A DNA stretch of 64,000 bases from Pestalotiopsis fici W106-1 (taxonomy: Eukaryota > Ascomycota > Sordariomycetes > Amphisphaeriales > Sporocadaceae). The notes beneath the pieces are model-generated. The model worked only from the letters and a program-made list of their open reading frames with translations. It did no database searches and was not told where the DNA came from. The position numbers were made by a program, and so were the translations under genes. Below are positions 21,541 to 33,055 of the stretch, piece by piece (the first letter of the stretch is position 1; each line of letters starts with the position of its first letter). The stretch lies in the NCBI RefSeq assembly GCF_000516985.1, contig NW_006917093.1, forward strand, positions 2,790,001 through 2,854,000, given 5' to 3'.

Positions 21541-23120
21541 ATGGATCGTCTCAGAGCTTGGTTCGCTCGCGACTCGCACGAGTACAGCGCTCTGCCAGAT
21601 ATCAACGGTCAGCACGATGGGCACGAAAAGAGGGCCATCGTCAGACAGAGCCGCAACAGGTCCATCTTCAAAGTCTTGGTAGGAGGCACCATCTTCTGCG
21701 TTGTCCTATACTTTACTGTTGGATACATGTGAGTACTCTGGAGTGTCTCATCAGTGAAATGACTAGCATGGCTCATCAGGACAGGCGCTCTTCCAAGATT
21801 GGTTCATGCGACAGCGCAAAGGATGGCTTCCACTGCACACCCGAAATCTCGCAATTCTGGGGCCAGTACTCACCGTACTATTCAGTACACTCTTCCATCC
21901 CGCGGTCCGTGCCAAAGGACTGTGATTTGACATTTGCTCAAATCCTGTCTCGTCATGGAGCAAGAGATCCGACGCTGAGCCACACCATAGCTTATGCTGC
22001 CCTTATCGAAAGGATACACCAAAGCGTCACGGATTATGGACATCATTTCAAATTTATCAAAACCTACAACTATACCCTCGGAGCTGACCAGTTGTCCGAC
22101 TTTGGTCGTCAGGAGCTGGTGAATTCCGGTATCAAGTTCTATAAACGCTACGAACAGCTGACGCGGGATGATGCGCCCTTTGTCAGATCAGCTGGTCAGT
22201 TCAGAGTCGTCGAGTCGGCAGATTATTGGACCCGTGGGTTCCACCAGGCACGACTGGAGGACAAGCAGGCCAACACGACTGATCCCTTTCCGTATGACAT
22301 TCTCGAAATCCCTGAAGGCCCAGAGTGGAACAACACCTTGAGCCATGATGCTTGCACTCTGGCCAACGAGAGCCCAAACACGGCAGTAGGCGCCGTGGCG
22401 CAGGCGACTTGGGTGAACATTTTTGTACCGCCAATTGCAGAGAGATTGAACCAGAACCTGCCTGGAGCCAACTTGACTCTCAAGGAGACCATTTACATGA
22501 TGGACCTTTGCCCCTTTGAGACGGTGGCCGACCCGAATGGTAGACTATCACGATTCTGCTCCCTTTTCTCCAAGGACGAGTGGCACAGCTACGACTACTA
22601 CCAATCCCTTGGCAAGTGGTATGGCTGGTCTAATGGAAATCCATTGGGACCTACACAAGGAGTTGGTTATGTCAACGAGCTCATCGCAAGGTTGACTGGC
22701 CAGCCCGTGGTGGACCACACAGACACCAACTCGACACTGGACAGTTCGCCAAGCACATTCCCCCTTCAGAGGGCATTGTATGCAGACTTTAGTCACGATA
22801 ACGACATGTCGAGTATCTTTGCTGCTCTGGGGCTCTACAACTTGACAGAGCCTCTTTCCAACACGACCAAGGCAGCACCAAAGGATACAAATGGCTATTC
22901 TGCCAGTTGGGTTGTCCCATTCGCATCAAGAATGTACGTGGAGAAGATGACATGCGGAGGTGAAGATGAAGAGTTGGTGAGAATCTTGGTCAATGATAGA
23001 GTGATACCCCTACAGAATTGCGACGCCGACGAGCTCGGACGCTGCAGGCTGAGCAAGTTTGTGGATAGCCTGAGCTTTGCCAGAGCTGGAGGCTTGTGGG
23101 ATCAATGTTTTGAATCATGA
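21541..23120 (+). CDS. Histidine acid phosphatase (phytase-like), membrane-anchored
   Basis: Two exons, 21541-21728 and 21785-23120, give 507 residues. The catalytic signature RHGARDP has nucleophile His120 and Arg119/Arg123; the proton donor pair is His400-Asp401 in DFSHDND. Paired cysteines and the arrangement match fungal phytase/PhyA-like enzymes, which release phosphate from phytate or other esters outside the cell. In place of a cleavable signal peptide, residues 1-41 are polar and 42-62 form one membrane helix (type II orientation), so the enzyme may stay anchored to a membrane with its catalytic domain outside or lumenal. Several N-glycosylation sites are present. The acceptor GACAG at 21780-21784 is the only nearby one that keeps the phase. 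Substrate specificity is not determinable here. Confidence 0.9.
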
Positions 23121-24032
23121 GTGACGACTAGGAAATTCGGTTCCACGCCTACTGCATATAGAAATACTTGAAACTTTTCACCATTGTAGTTCCCCATTTT
23201 CTTTTGGCCTATTCCTCCAAGTCAAATCAAGTGTGTAGCAATCGTGTATTGGCAAGTGTCCAACATTTTGGGAGTTTGACTTCGACCACGTCTTCTATGT
23301 TTCATGGAGCACATGCTAGGCAATTTCGGTGCATCATTTCCATCTCCAAATCATCTGTTCGCACACGATGGCGAAAAGTGCTCTGTTATCAACACTCCCA
23401 GAAAGTTGAAACGTGCCAGGGATCACTTGGCGAACGAACACAAAGCCCAACATAGGTCAGCACTAAGGTCCAGGTTTACGGAGTGGAGACGTCAAGAACC
23501 CGCCCCCAAATTCTCCATTACGATCAAATACAGCTTACTTTTCTAGCAAACCCCCCTGGCCCTGCTCTGGTCACTGCACACTAACTTACCAGTGATAACC
23601 TTAGGCTTTACCTTTTAGCTATCTAATTACCTACCCCGGGCCCAAAATAGCCTGGACCCAAGAGCTGATCCCGGCATTCCGAAGCGAAGCGACAGCAGCC
23701 CCCTCGTAGCGACGCACATCGAACTGTTGGTGCGAGACTGGGCTTTTGGTTCGGGCAGGACGTAAGCAAGAAACCTGGTCTTTTTTGGTTCACATCACAT
23801 CAGCAGCAACGAAGTTCTACACAGAAGAACACAGCCTCATCCACCCAACGAGAGCGTCACCACCAAAAAACAACAACAGCGAGGCGCGGATCTCTACAGA
23901 TCAGGCATCGACGCCTGCGACCTCACAAACAATCTACCCGTCCACATTGATTGCACGACCAATCGATCGACGAACCCTTGCTTCACTCCCCATCGCAACG
24001 TCCCGCATTGGACGTCATCACGATACTCCGAG
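23121..24032. other. Intergenic
   Basis: About 900 bases between two + strand genes. The last ~250 bases are A/C-rich (CAACAACAGC-like) as in many fungal 5' leaders. No gene is recognised; small frames at 23168-23546 lack protein-like features. Confidence 0.55.
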
Positions 24033-24981
24033 ATGAACGGCGTTGGAATATTCTTCATTGTGCTGATCGTGCTGCTGATTGTCGCGGCTGCCGGATGGGT
24101 GGTCTTCACACAGCTACGAGCAAGGAGACTAGGTGTATGTATCCCTTCCTGCCGCTCCTGCGCTTGCTCGTTTTCTTGGTTTTGCAACATGCGATCTACT
24201 GCCATTGGCGGCGGCCCAATGCGCAAGTATCCCACGATGAATGTTGCTGCTGTCAGCCAATACCCGCCACGCGTTTGCTATCGCCCCGCGACGCTCGGGC
24301 TTCCCATGGGATTCCACGTACAGATATGCTGACATGACCGCATAACCATAGCTCCCTGCACCATCGCTATCTTCCTACAACCCATTTTCCCGCTCTGATG
24401 CATCGCCCTATGGCGCACCCAGCCAAGGCGCCGGAGGAATTCGCGGCTGGTTCAGCAAGTTGAAGAACGGCAACAAGAGGTCAGCGGCAGGCGCATACGA
24501 GCAGCCCACGGCCGGCACCGGAGGACGGGCACACCGCGGCTTCGGGGCCCTGGACCCCGACGAGGCATGGGACACGCGCGTGGGCACCGAGGCTGATGCC
24601 TATGGTGGCTACTACGAGGAGCAGGAGCTCGGCGACCGACATGGCGGAAACCCGTACGGCCACGACCCCTACGGCGGCAGCGGATATCCCATGAACCTAG
24701 CTGCGACTCCGGGACACGCCCCGGAGCCTTATGGCGGACATGATGAGCCGAGGGGTCGCTCGCGGGAAAGAGACCCGGAACTCGGTGTTCCTGCCTCAGG
24801 ACCGGCGGGTGGAAGCAGGACGAGGCAGAACCCGTTTGATGACAACCAAGCGGAGCCTAGCAATATCAGTCTCAGAGGCGTGAGCCCGCGGCCAATGGCC
24901 AACGACGATGGAAAGGCTGAGAATCCGTTCAACGACAGTCCGACAGCAGAGAGGAGAAGCATCTTTAGAGAGAATGTCTAA
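24033..24981 (+). CDS. Single-pass membrane protein with three NPF motifs
   Basis: Two exons, 24033-24134 and 24352-24981, give 243 residues. The N-terminus (about residues 4-27) is one hydrophobic helix followed by QLRARRLG, so the bulk should face the cytosol after a signal anchor. The rest is disordered, Gly/Tyr/Pro-rich (PYGGHD-like), and carries three Asn-Pro-Phe motifs: 44-46 (YNPFS), 194-196 (QNPFDD) and 225-227 (ENPFND). NPF is the classic ligand of EH domains in endocytic adaptors. The phase-0 intron (217 bases) joins RRLG to LPAPSLSSY, a junction typical of this conserved fungal family as I remember it. No enzyme motif is visible. Function unknown; a role as endocytic cargo or adaptor is inferred from the motifs only. 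Confidence 0.8.
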
Positions 24982-25674
24982 GGACTCTGGCGGCAGGCAG
25001 AGGGGTTCGAATTCTGAGACGGTGGAGAGACGTGGAGAGACCATGAATGATACTGTGTAGTTTTAGGGGGTGGAGAGTCGCGAAATGGGTTCCAGTTTTC
25101 CTGATTTATTCACACACATGGCAAGAAGAACATCATGGGTATCAGAGTTGTATGCGGAGTTGAGGCGTTCATGTATGAGATATGCAAAACGGACAAAGAC
25201 TTCGAATTTATACGAATTGATGCAAACTTTCATACCCGGCGTGCATCTCGTTCTTTTGAGAATACATGTGTTTAAAACCACCATGTCGCATTATCGTGAT
25301 ATAATGGACGGGAAACTTCAAGGCAAATCTAGTCTGCCGAATATAATAAATTTCCATGGATAAACATGTCTCTCCAGTTTCGTGACCCATGGACTATAAT
25401 ATCGTGCTGTATGGGCCAATAAGAGTCCCATTGCTGGGCACGACGCGGCATTACATCAATTCCCCCACAGTCGTCCCACAGTTGCCCGCTCTCCATGCCT
25501 ACAACAGCGCAGTGTTTCAACCAGCAGCAGCATTGCGAAAAGCAACAACCATTTTCACTTGACCACCTTTGAATCTTGTCTGTAACATTGTGTAGTGGGT
25601 TCACTGTTGCCCAAATTCTCGGAAGAAACTCTTTTGCTCACTACCAAGACTTGTCAGAATCGAAACCCAAAGAC
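24982..25674. other. Intergenic
   Basis: About 690 bases holding the 3' region of the NPF protein gene and the upstream region of the inositol monophosphatase gene. No gene or repeat is recognised. Confidence 0.55.
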
Positions 25675-26987
25675 ATGGCAGACTTGGACTTGCAAGATAT
25701 CCACGACACCCTCGTGTCGATCGCCTTTGATGCTGGACGTATGATCCTCTCGGCGAACCCTAGCGATATTGATCAGGGGACCAAGCTTAATTGTAAGTCA
25801 GGACCATCTCATAGCACCTACAAACACACTTTTTTACCACCCACGCACGCATTTACATCACCTCCAATTACCCCGCGATGCCCCTCCACAATGGAAATGT
25901 GACGCGACCGCTACTTTGACGCTGGGCGAATGTGCCACGCACAAACGTCTTGAGAGTAGACATGTATCAACATATTGGTCATATAAACTTGACCTTGTTT
26001 GTTTGAGAATGGCCGAGGCGAACTCTCACCAACTCAATTGGATCGTCATGCACTTGGAAGCCCATGTAACCAGGGGTTTATACTGCCCTGGGACATGCTC
26101 TCCCTTGACAAACGGCCTTGCATCTGATAAACCATGAAAATTATGGCCAGATAGCTAACACTGAGCTCTTTCCGCGTCGTCTCACAGCCGCCGACATCGT
26201 GACAGAATGCGACAAGGCCGTCGAGGCGCACGTGTCGACGACGCTGCGGGCCAAGTACCCGACGTATGCCTTCATGGGCGAGGAGACGTACCAGCCGGGC
26301 CAGAAGCTGGGCGACGAGCCGACCTTCATCGTCGACCCCATTGACGGCACCACCAACTTTGTCCACGGGTTCCCGCACGCCTGCATCTCGCTCGGCTTCG
26401 CCGCCGGCCGCGTCCCGACCGTTGGCGTCGTCTATAACCCTTACCTCGACACGCTGTACACGGCCATCCGCGGCCGCGGCGCCCACATGACGGTCGGCCG
26501 GTCCTGGGGTTTGGGTGAGGGCGGCAAGGGGAAAGTCAGCAAGCTGCCGTTGGCCAAGACGCCCGCCCCCCTCGGCGCCCTGGACACGGCGCTGCTGGCT
26601 GTAGAGTGGGGCAGCAGCCGCGACGACGACAACTTTGAGCTCAAGGCCGAAGTGTTTCGGAAGCTGTGCCTGGCCAAGACCAAGGGCGGCGCCATGGTGC
26701 ACTCGCTGCGGTCTCTGGGCAGTGCGGCCCTGAACCTGTGCGCCGTGGCCGCCGGCCAGCTCGACCTCTACTGGGAAGGTGGTTGTTGGGCTTGGGACGT
26801 CTGCGCCGCCTGGACCATTCTCCACGAGGCAGGCGGCCTCATGGTGTCGGGCAACCCGGGCAACTGGAAACCCGAGATTGACGAGAGAAAGTATCTGGCC
26901 GTCCGCGGCGCGCCCTCGGGCCAAAAGGAGATTGTCGAGGAGATGTGGGCCATCATTGGGGACAAGAAGATGGACTATACCAGCTAA
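25675..26987 (+). CDS. Inositol-1-monophosphatase family phosphatase
   Basis: Two exons, 25675-25792 and 26188-26987, give 305 residues. Metal-binding motifs of the FIG superfamily are complete: GEE at 70-72, DPIDGTTNF starting at Asp89, and GGCWAWDVCAA near the C-terminus. The enzyme dephosphorylates myo-inositol 1-phosphate (Mg2+-dependent, lithium-sensitive in the family) in inositol synthesis and signalling; QutG-type quinate-cluster homologs look similar, but no other quinate genes are here. The intron is 395 bases, long for this genome, and its splice is well supported because it rebuilds KLNSADIVTECD. Exon 2 is markedly more GC-rich than the flanks. Confidence 0.94.
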
Positions 26988-27428
26988 GAAAAAGCCTCGT
27001 CACGCGACAAGTGCCTTGCGAGGAAGTAATACCATGTTGGATTACTAAGTCAAAACTCTAGGATTATAGCTAGCGACAAGAAGTGTGATAGACAATAGAG
27101 AGGGAAGCTTTTTGACTGTCGTCACATGGTGTGCCGAGGTGGAGGCTCATGACAGCGGCTTGTCTCGATGTCATTTCCAGGAATCCAATGCAAAAGGGAA
27201 TGCGCATAGCCTTTATCGACACCACAGGCAGCGAGGCTAAGACTAGTTCCAATTCATGGAATGCTTTGTCCATAAGGTTTGTCTCACCTTGATCCGCCCT
27301 CTCGTAGAATCGAGAACTTTTTGCCATGCGTATAAACTTGTTTGGTCAATTGAGAGAATTCCGAACGTGCTCATTCTTTGCTCCTTCCATCATCCAGTCA
27401 TGCTTGACAGATCGCTCAAAAGTTGGAC
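26988..27428. other. Intergenic
   Basis: About 440 bases between two + strand genes. Nothing is recognised. Confidence 0.5.
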
Positions 27429-29240
27429 ATGGCGAAATGGTTGCTCCCCGTGAACCATCAGCCCCAGCCGGGGTCCGTTGGTAAGAAATGGGATAGGGAG
27501 GCACTGCTTCAATGTGGAGCTATAGGTAAAGTCAAACCATCTGCCATCAGTAAAAAGCTGTTTCTGTTTCGACAAAATACCGTGCTGATCCGGAGACTTT
27601 TATCATCCACAGGCACAACGCAGAAATGGCGTCTCAATCTTGAAGGAGAGATTCATCCGGTATTTGCAAACTGGGCAGACACAAAGCAAGAACTATTCCA
27701 AGAACTACGGCAGCCTCTCTTGTTGGCAAGCCGACTTGTCGAACACGCCGGTCTGGAGTGGATATCGGATTTTCTGATTGACGACATCTTCAACGAACAT
27801 TACCCTGGAAGAGAAAAATGTTCATGCCCCCAACCTCAATGTGAGCAGACAACGTTGCAGACGATTGTCCGACACCACCAGGCCGATTGGGCATCCGAGG
27901 AACTCAAGAGGAGCTGGGTCATTGAGGCGTCAGAAGAGCTAAAAAGGGGCCTTTCAAGGTCGGTAGAATGGCAGCTCGACGCCGATATGTTTCAAAAGAA
28001 GGGTTGGGTTGGATATACATGTCGCCATCCGAGGGGCAATCTCGCCCTTGACGAGCTCGATGCGCGCGGTACTGTGGAAGAATGGGATCATCGTGCCAAG
28101 AGGGCGCACCGCAAAGAACGCAAGTTGACACTGCTGGTCATGGCCGAGTTCCCCAAGAGGCTCAAGGATCTTCCCAAAGATGGTGAGGAATACATACTGA
28201 CGGCATTCATGACTGCCATCACATTAGTGCATGAGTAAGTGGTCTACTACAGCCCTTGCCAAGAAAGACCTAATCAGGAGCTGTAGACTTGGTCATGCCA
28301 TCTTCTGGAGAGACTTTCGGTCGCTGAGTCGAGGTATGTCGGAGCCATTCTACGGCGCAGATCTAGAAATGGAACTGGGCAGCAGCCTCATTGCCGAGAT
28401 CTTTGGCGGTTGGGTTCCTGTACCCATCAGCGACCCTGTCAAGTTTAGAGAAGAGCCGACTCTGAAAGCGGGTATTGCTTGGCGGCAGCACTTGAGCTGG
28501 AAACATCACAGGATGAGGCCAAAATATAGAGCTCATTACTCGATTCCAGTAGAGTAGTAGGTATCATATCTCTCCAGCTCATGACTTGGGCTGACATGAG
28601 GAACAGTGTTGCCAAGCTCTTTACGCAACAAACGTGGGACAGAAGCGACAACCTTGGGTCACACATTAAACCTCGGACACTTCTAAAATGCAACAGCAAG
28701 GTTGGCGTGGATCATAGTGTTGAGCAAGAGAGGACTCATGCAGCAGCGGCACTGGCAGATTTCCACATTGCCGGCGAAGGATGGCGGTGGAATGGAAGGG
28801 AAGGAGCACCATTCCGTATCCTTCAATATGACGGATTTCTCTGGCCCGACCTTGATTTGCCCGTGGCCGTCGACGAAGCCATACACGAAGCCGAAGCGCC
28901 GGACCCGATTCTTCTGCGAACCCGAGAGACCAAGCCGTCTACTTCACCTCCCAAGATGGCAGCAGTCAGACGCCAGCACTCGCGCATCGACAGCATCCTC
29001 TCCGTGTCGTCCACCGACTCAAGCCCCAGCCTGAGCCCTGTCCGAGCGCCGAGTCGTCAGCGACTACCGGCCAGCAGATTATCACAGGCGCATTATCCCG
29101 TCCAGCGACTCAGCAGCATCAACGTAGGCAGCCCTCTACAGGGGAAACCCGAGATTACCGTCGATGAGCTGAAGAAGCGGTTATCTCGTCTAATTGGTGT
29201 CTCTCTCGAGGAGATTGATGTCTTCTTTGCAGGCTCATAG
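27429..29240 (+). CDS. Unrecognised protein with HELGH zinc-protease-like motif
   Basis: Three exons, 27429-28234, 28287-28556 and 28607-29240, give 569 residues. Splicing of the first intron joins CAT-GA to A-CTT-GGT-CAT and creates HELGH (268-272) in LVHELGHAIFW, the HExxH zinc motif of gluzincin/metzincin-type proteases. About 30 residues later a Glu-rich stretch ends in IFGGWVPVP and could supply a third ligand. The second intron (50 bases, donor GTAGGT) rebuilds SIPVEYVAKLF. A Cys cluster (CSCPQPQC) lies near residue 130. The C-terminal ~100 residues are Ser/Pro/Arg-rich and end in a short helical segment. I do not recognise a named family; similar HExxH-plus-FGG hypothetical proteins occur in fungi as I recall. 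The start is uncertain: 27429 is the first ATG, and an N-terminal intron (27527-27612) would also keep frame. Confidence 0.65.
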
Positions 29241-32200
29241 GAGAATTTCGTCTAGGGGACATGCTTTGCACCGTCATCTTGCTGCCCTTGCATAGCTGAG
29301 CATGGATATCACTCTGAAGTGACAAGGTTTTCGAGCAATATGAGTTGGTTGTCAACTGTAGAGGTGGAGACCTGCATGAGAAACAGAGCTGTTGTTGGTG
29401 CGTAAGAGCGAGAGCCTTGGTGTTCTCTCATGGGGTTTCGATCATGACGCCATTTGCATGCAAGGCCAGCGGATTTTCCCCCTTTTATCTTTTGCCTAGG
29501 AGCATTGGTAACTGTGTAAAGTTGAAATGTAGCATATTGGAGACTAGTAAAATCAAAATAATGTAGTGAGCATTCTTACACAAGAAATGACCATTATGCT
29601 TACCTCCATGACTCGAGATCATTGGGTTCCCATAGGGGAGTGTATGAGAAAGGATGGGACGTGCTACCAGACTACCGGAAATGATCGCAGGCAACATCAA
29701 AGTATCCTTTTTGATGCAATGCCGATTTTTTTCCTCCCCTTCACAAGGGCACACTGAAGTCGGACTTGGTGTGACGAGTAGTAAGAAGGATATGCAATCA
29801 ACCCGCAACCTTAGTTGATAGGGCATGCCCAAAGCGGACAGTTAATGTCGTTAGCCTAATTAGGTGGTACATTTACGCTGGATAGGATACCTACATAGGC
29901 ACAGACTACGATATACAGAGTAGGTACTAGTAACAAAGGCAAGGCGCAACGTCGGGCCGCAACAGCTGCAAACTCCGAGGTGTAGGCGGTCTGTCTGTCG
30001 GCCGGTTGCCTGCATAATGAGCTCTGGGCACTGAAGGTCGTATTGCAGAAAAGGGCGAACGGGACATGAATGGGCTGCTGCTTCTTGCATTTCGCAGCTG
30101 TTGCACTGCATTATCTTTGTGTTTCCACCCGTTCAAGATAAGGAACGCGGCTCTGTGTAATACGGTGCTTTCATTGACTACACCCGGGCGAATCTGCCGA
30201 AGAGTTCTTATCGTTACGCAGCTCGGTTGGGCTCTGTCTCTCTCTCTCTGGACGGTGGCATATCTTTTCTTCTCCTTTTTGAACATGCCCAAAACCTCGA
30301 CGCACGCTGATTCATGCGGATGCGCAATTGTGATGCATGTAGGCGCTGCACCAGAAGGATGATCGTGGTGACGTGTGTGTGTCATTTCGGGATGACCCGG
30401 ACGCAAGTCTGGCAACGTCTGAGTGTATGATTTGGCGGCAGATCACAGGTAAAAATACGCAGCTAGGAACACCACTCATGAGCTGCATCAAGGATGCTTT
30501 CCAAGGGAGAGGATATTGAGCCAGGTTGTTGGCAAATATTCCGTAACATGGCCTGTCACCGCTTCAAAGGGGGCCCGGGATAGCCTGTCGAGCCGGTCTC
30601 GGGCCTGAAAGTTCGATGGTGATCAAGATTTGAACCGTCGCATGTCAGTTCCCGTGGACTACCTAATTCTGACAGACGCGAGCAAGTTTCGAGAATAGCA
30701 ACAACTCAGAGTTGGAGCATTCGAAGGGGAAAAGGACCAGATACTCCATGCTAAAACGAAATAATGAACATGGCAAAAATATCAACAATTATTTTCAAAG
30801 CCAGAGACCAAGCGAGTGGCGAATATCGGATCTTGCCTGGGTTGCATCAAACACAACAGAGATCGGATGGGTGGTTCATTTACCGGCATCCTGTAGAACA
30901 CAACAGTGGCGCATTCGAACAAGTTTAGCGGATGCGACTACATTAGCCTACCGACTGTCGAGTCGATCTAGGACGAGATTTCCGGACAGAGATTTTTGAC
31001 TAGCGAGTCTCCTCATTGGCAGACTCATGTTTTTGATGCCGCGATAGGAACTCACCTCGCTCGCTATTGGCCCGGATCTAGATCTAGGTCAGTTCGTTCT
31101 GCTATCTACTACCTTATTACTCCGTACGTACCTGTTATTTCGTATTCTGCTGGGGTTGTGCTAAAAGTAAAAGACTTGTATATGACGGATCCCAATCACT
31201 AGAGAATCAGTCTGTGCTGAACTGAATCAACTGGGCCAATGGATTGATCAAATCTCAATGTGTATATTGACATAACAGATAGCACGCATGAGTGACTCGG
31301 TGAATGTATGACCACAGGCTGCTGATCACTGTTTGGCAGGTTTGTGCTTGTCGGACTCATGCTTCCGTCGCCAAGTTTGTAAGAGCACACTCCCGGGCAA
31401 CCCAAGGATGACTGAACCCAGCTCAGGCTCTGCCTGCACTATCCATCGCGGCCGCCGAGTCAAGGTTTCAGGACAGCCTGTGTGCACTCATCGATCCCGA
31501 TACCGATAGCCTGGCAAGCCTGGCTGCTTGGTTGTTTGGTCTCTTGGGTCCTTTCTTCGTCTAACTTCATCTTAGCGTCTTCTTTTGCCTGCTCCTATTT
31601 GAGCTTGTTTTACTTTTGAGTTTTTGGCATTGAACGGCAGTTCTTATCGTTCAACTGCTACAAGCCTTTGTACACATGCAAAACTCCAGTGCATCCTCTC
31701 CAGTTGGTCAACATGAACCGTATCTTTCAACCCGGCAATGCCGAATGGTTAATCACAAAGTATACATCAGTCAGGTAGAAAGCAAGGCCTGCATCTAACA
31801 CGTGTGCGTTCATACAGGTGTACAGATATCGTTGAGAAGTGCAACGATCCACATTGAGACCTGATAGAACCACGTCGGAAGGGGGGGCGAGCGATCTCCT
31901 AGCAAACTGTCATCATTTCTTCTTCCTCTCCTTTAGATAATCTCGATGACGACTCCTGCATGGTTGAGCGATCCTTGTATGATAGAGACTTTCTTGCATG
32001 TAAGTCAATGGGTAGACACGTTGTTTATCTGCTTCTGTCTTCTCTGCATAGCGAATGGGAGCCCTGGAAGCTAGCGGCACCATATCTCTCTCTCCAACTA
32101 TCAATCAGACATCGGATAATGTACATGCATCCATACACCAAAGAATCAAGTCGCGTTCACAACACTCCATGCGACGGCAATAATCAATTACAATCCACGG

Positions 32201-33055
32201 CTATTCCAACTATGGCGCGTGTTTGGCTTATACTGAGCTCCATAATGGACAATACTCGCCAAAACGAGTGTTAGAATACTCCTAGTCTCCGTGTTATAAT
32301 CCATAGTCGCGATGTCGCAATACTATTACGCAGCGCTATTGTACATGTGGTACTTGCAATTGCCCTAACTCACAGCGACTTGCGCGGCGCCAAACGGCCT
32401 AGCCGATCCCACTGCCAGGTGACATGGGTCAGGCGATAGCCACTAAATGAGCCGACACTTGCTGAAAACTTTGTGTCCGAATTCGCTTCGCACCTGCCAC
32501 CAATATCCCCCCCAATCATGGTGGTGTGAGCAGGTAGTAGGGTAGGTGCGAGTTGTTAGATAGCTGTGTGCAATCGGGTCAGTCAGTCTGGCATATGCAC
32601 GACAATCTATCTGTTGCTGTCCCTGCTTCTTCCTCATCCAACTCTCGATTTTCATTTATTTATTTATTTTTCGTTATCCTGCATTACCGTAGACGCATAT
32701 ATTGCGCCATCGACGACGACAGATCTAGGGTTTCTTTCTCCCTATATCAATTCCTGCCCATTGTTTTTTAATTTTTTGTGGCTTGACCACCTACGTTCAA
32801 AGAAGCAGAACGCCCAGGCACAGAAACATCATCCCGTCGTCTTTTCCAAACCTTCCGTGATTCACCGTCCAGAAAGCTCCGGGTCCCTGCTTGATATACC
32901 CTGAGTTCTACACAAATAGGGGACGGTTCAGCACCTGAAGCTTACTCGCTCGCTCTTGAAAGGGGATCTCTCGACATACAGCACTCTTTATTCTTCCTTT
33001 ACAAGCGTCAGGTGTTGCATCAGCTGTCGTAAGATAGATATTCACTTACAAGACC
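29241..33055. other. Long gene-poor region
   Basis: About 3.8 kb without a convincing gene. It holds a CT dinucleotide run (about 30236-30250), TTTA tetranucleotide repeats (about 32655-32670) and, in its last ~400 bases, a pyrimidine-rich leader for the MFS gene. The longest open frames (for example 29927-30415 on the minus strand) have no protein-like pattern. No tRNA or transposase is seen. Confidence 0.55.

Noticed and set aside
24995..25030. GGTTCGAATTC resembling a tRNA B box
   Set aside because: No A box at the right distance and no cloverleaf could be built; it lies in the 3' region of a protein gene.
26046..26924. 292-codon minus-strand frame opposite the inositol monophosphatase
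   Set aside because: It is antisense to a GC-rich exon with complete catalytic motifs on the + strand; its Arg/Ala/Gly-rich product has no pattern of its own.
29927..30415. 162-codon minus-strand frame in the gene-poor region
   Set aside because: Composition looks random (many Arg, Pro, His, Cys), and there is no domain, splice context or neighbouring signal.
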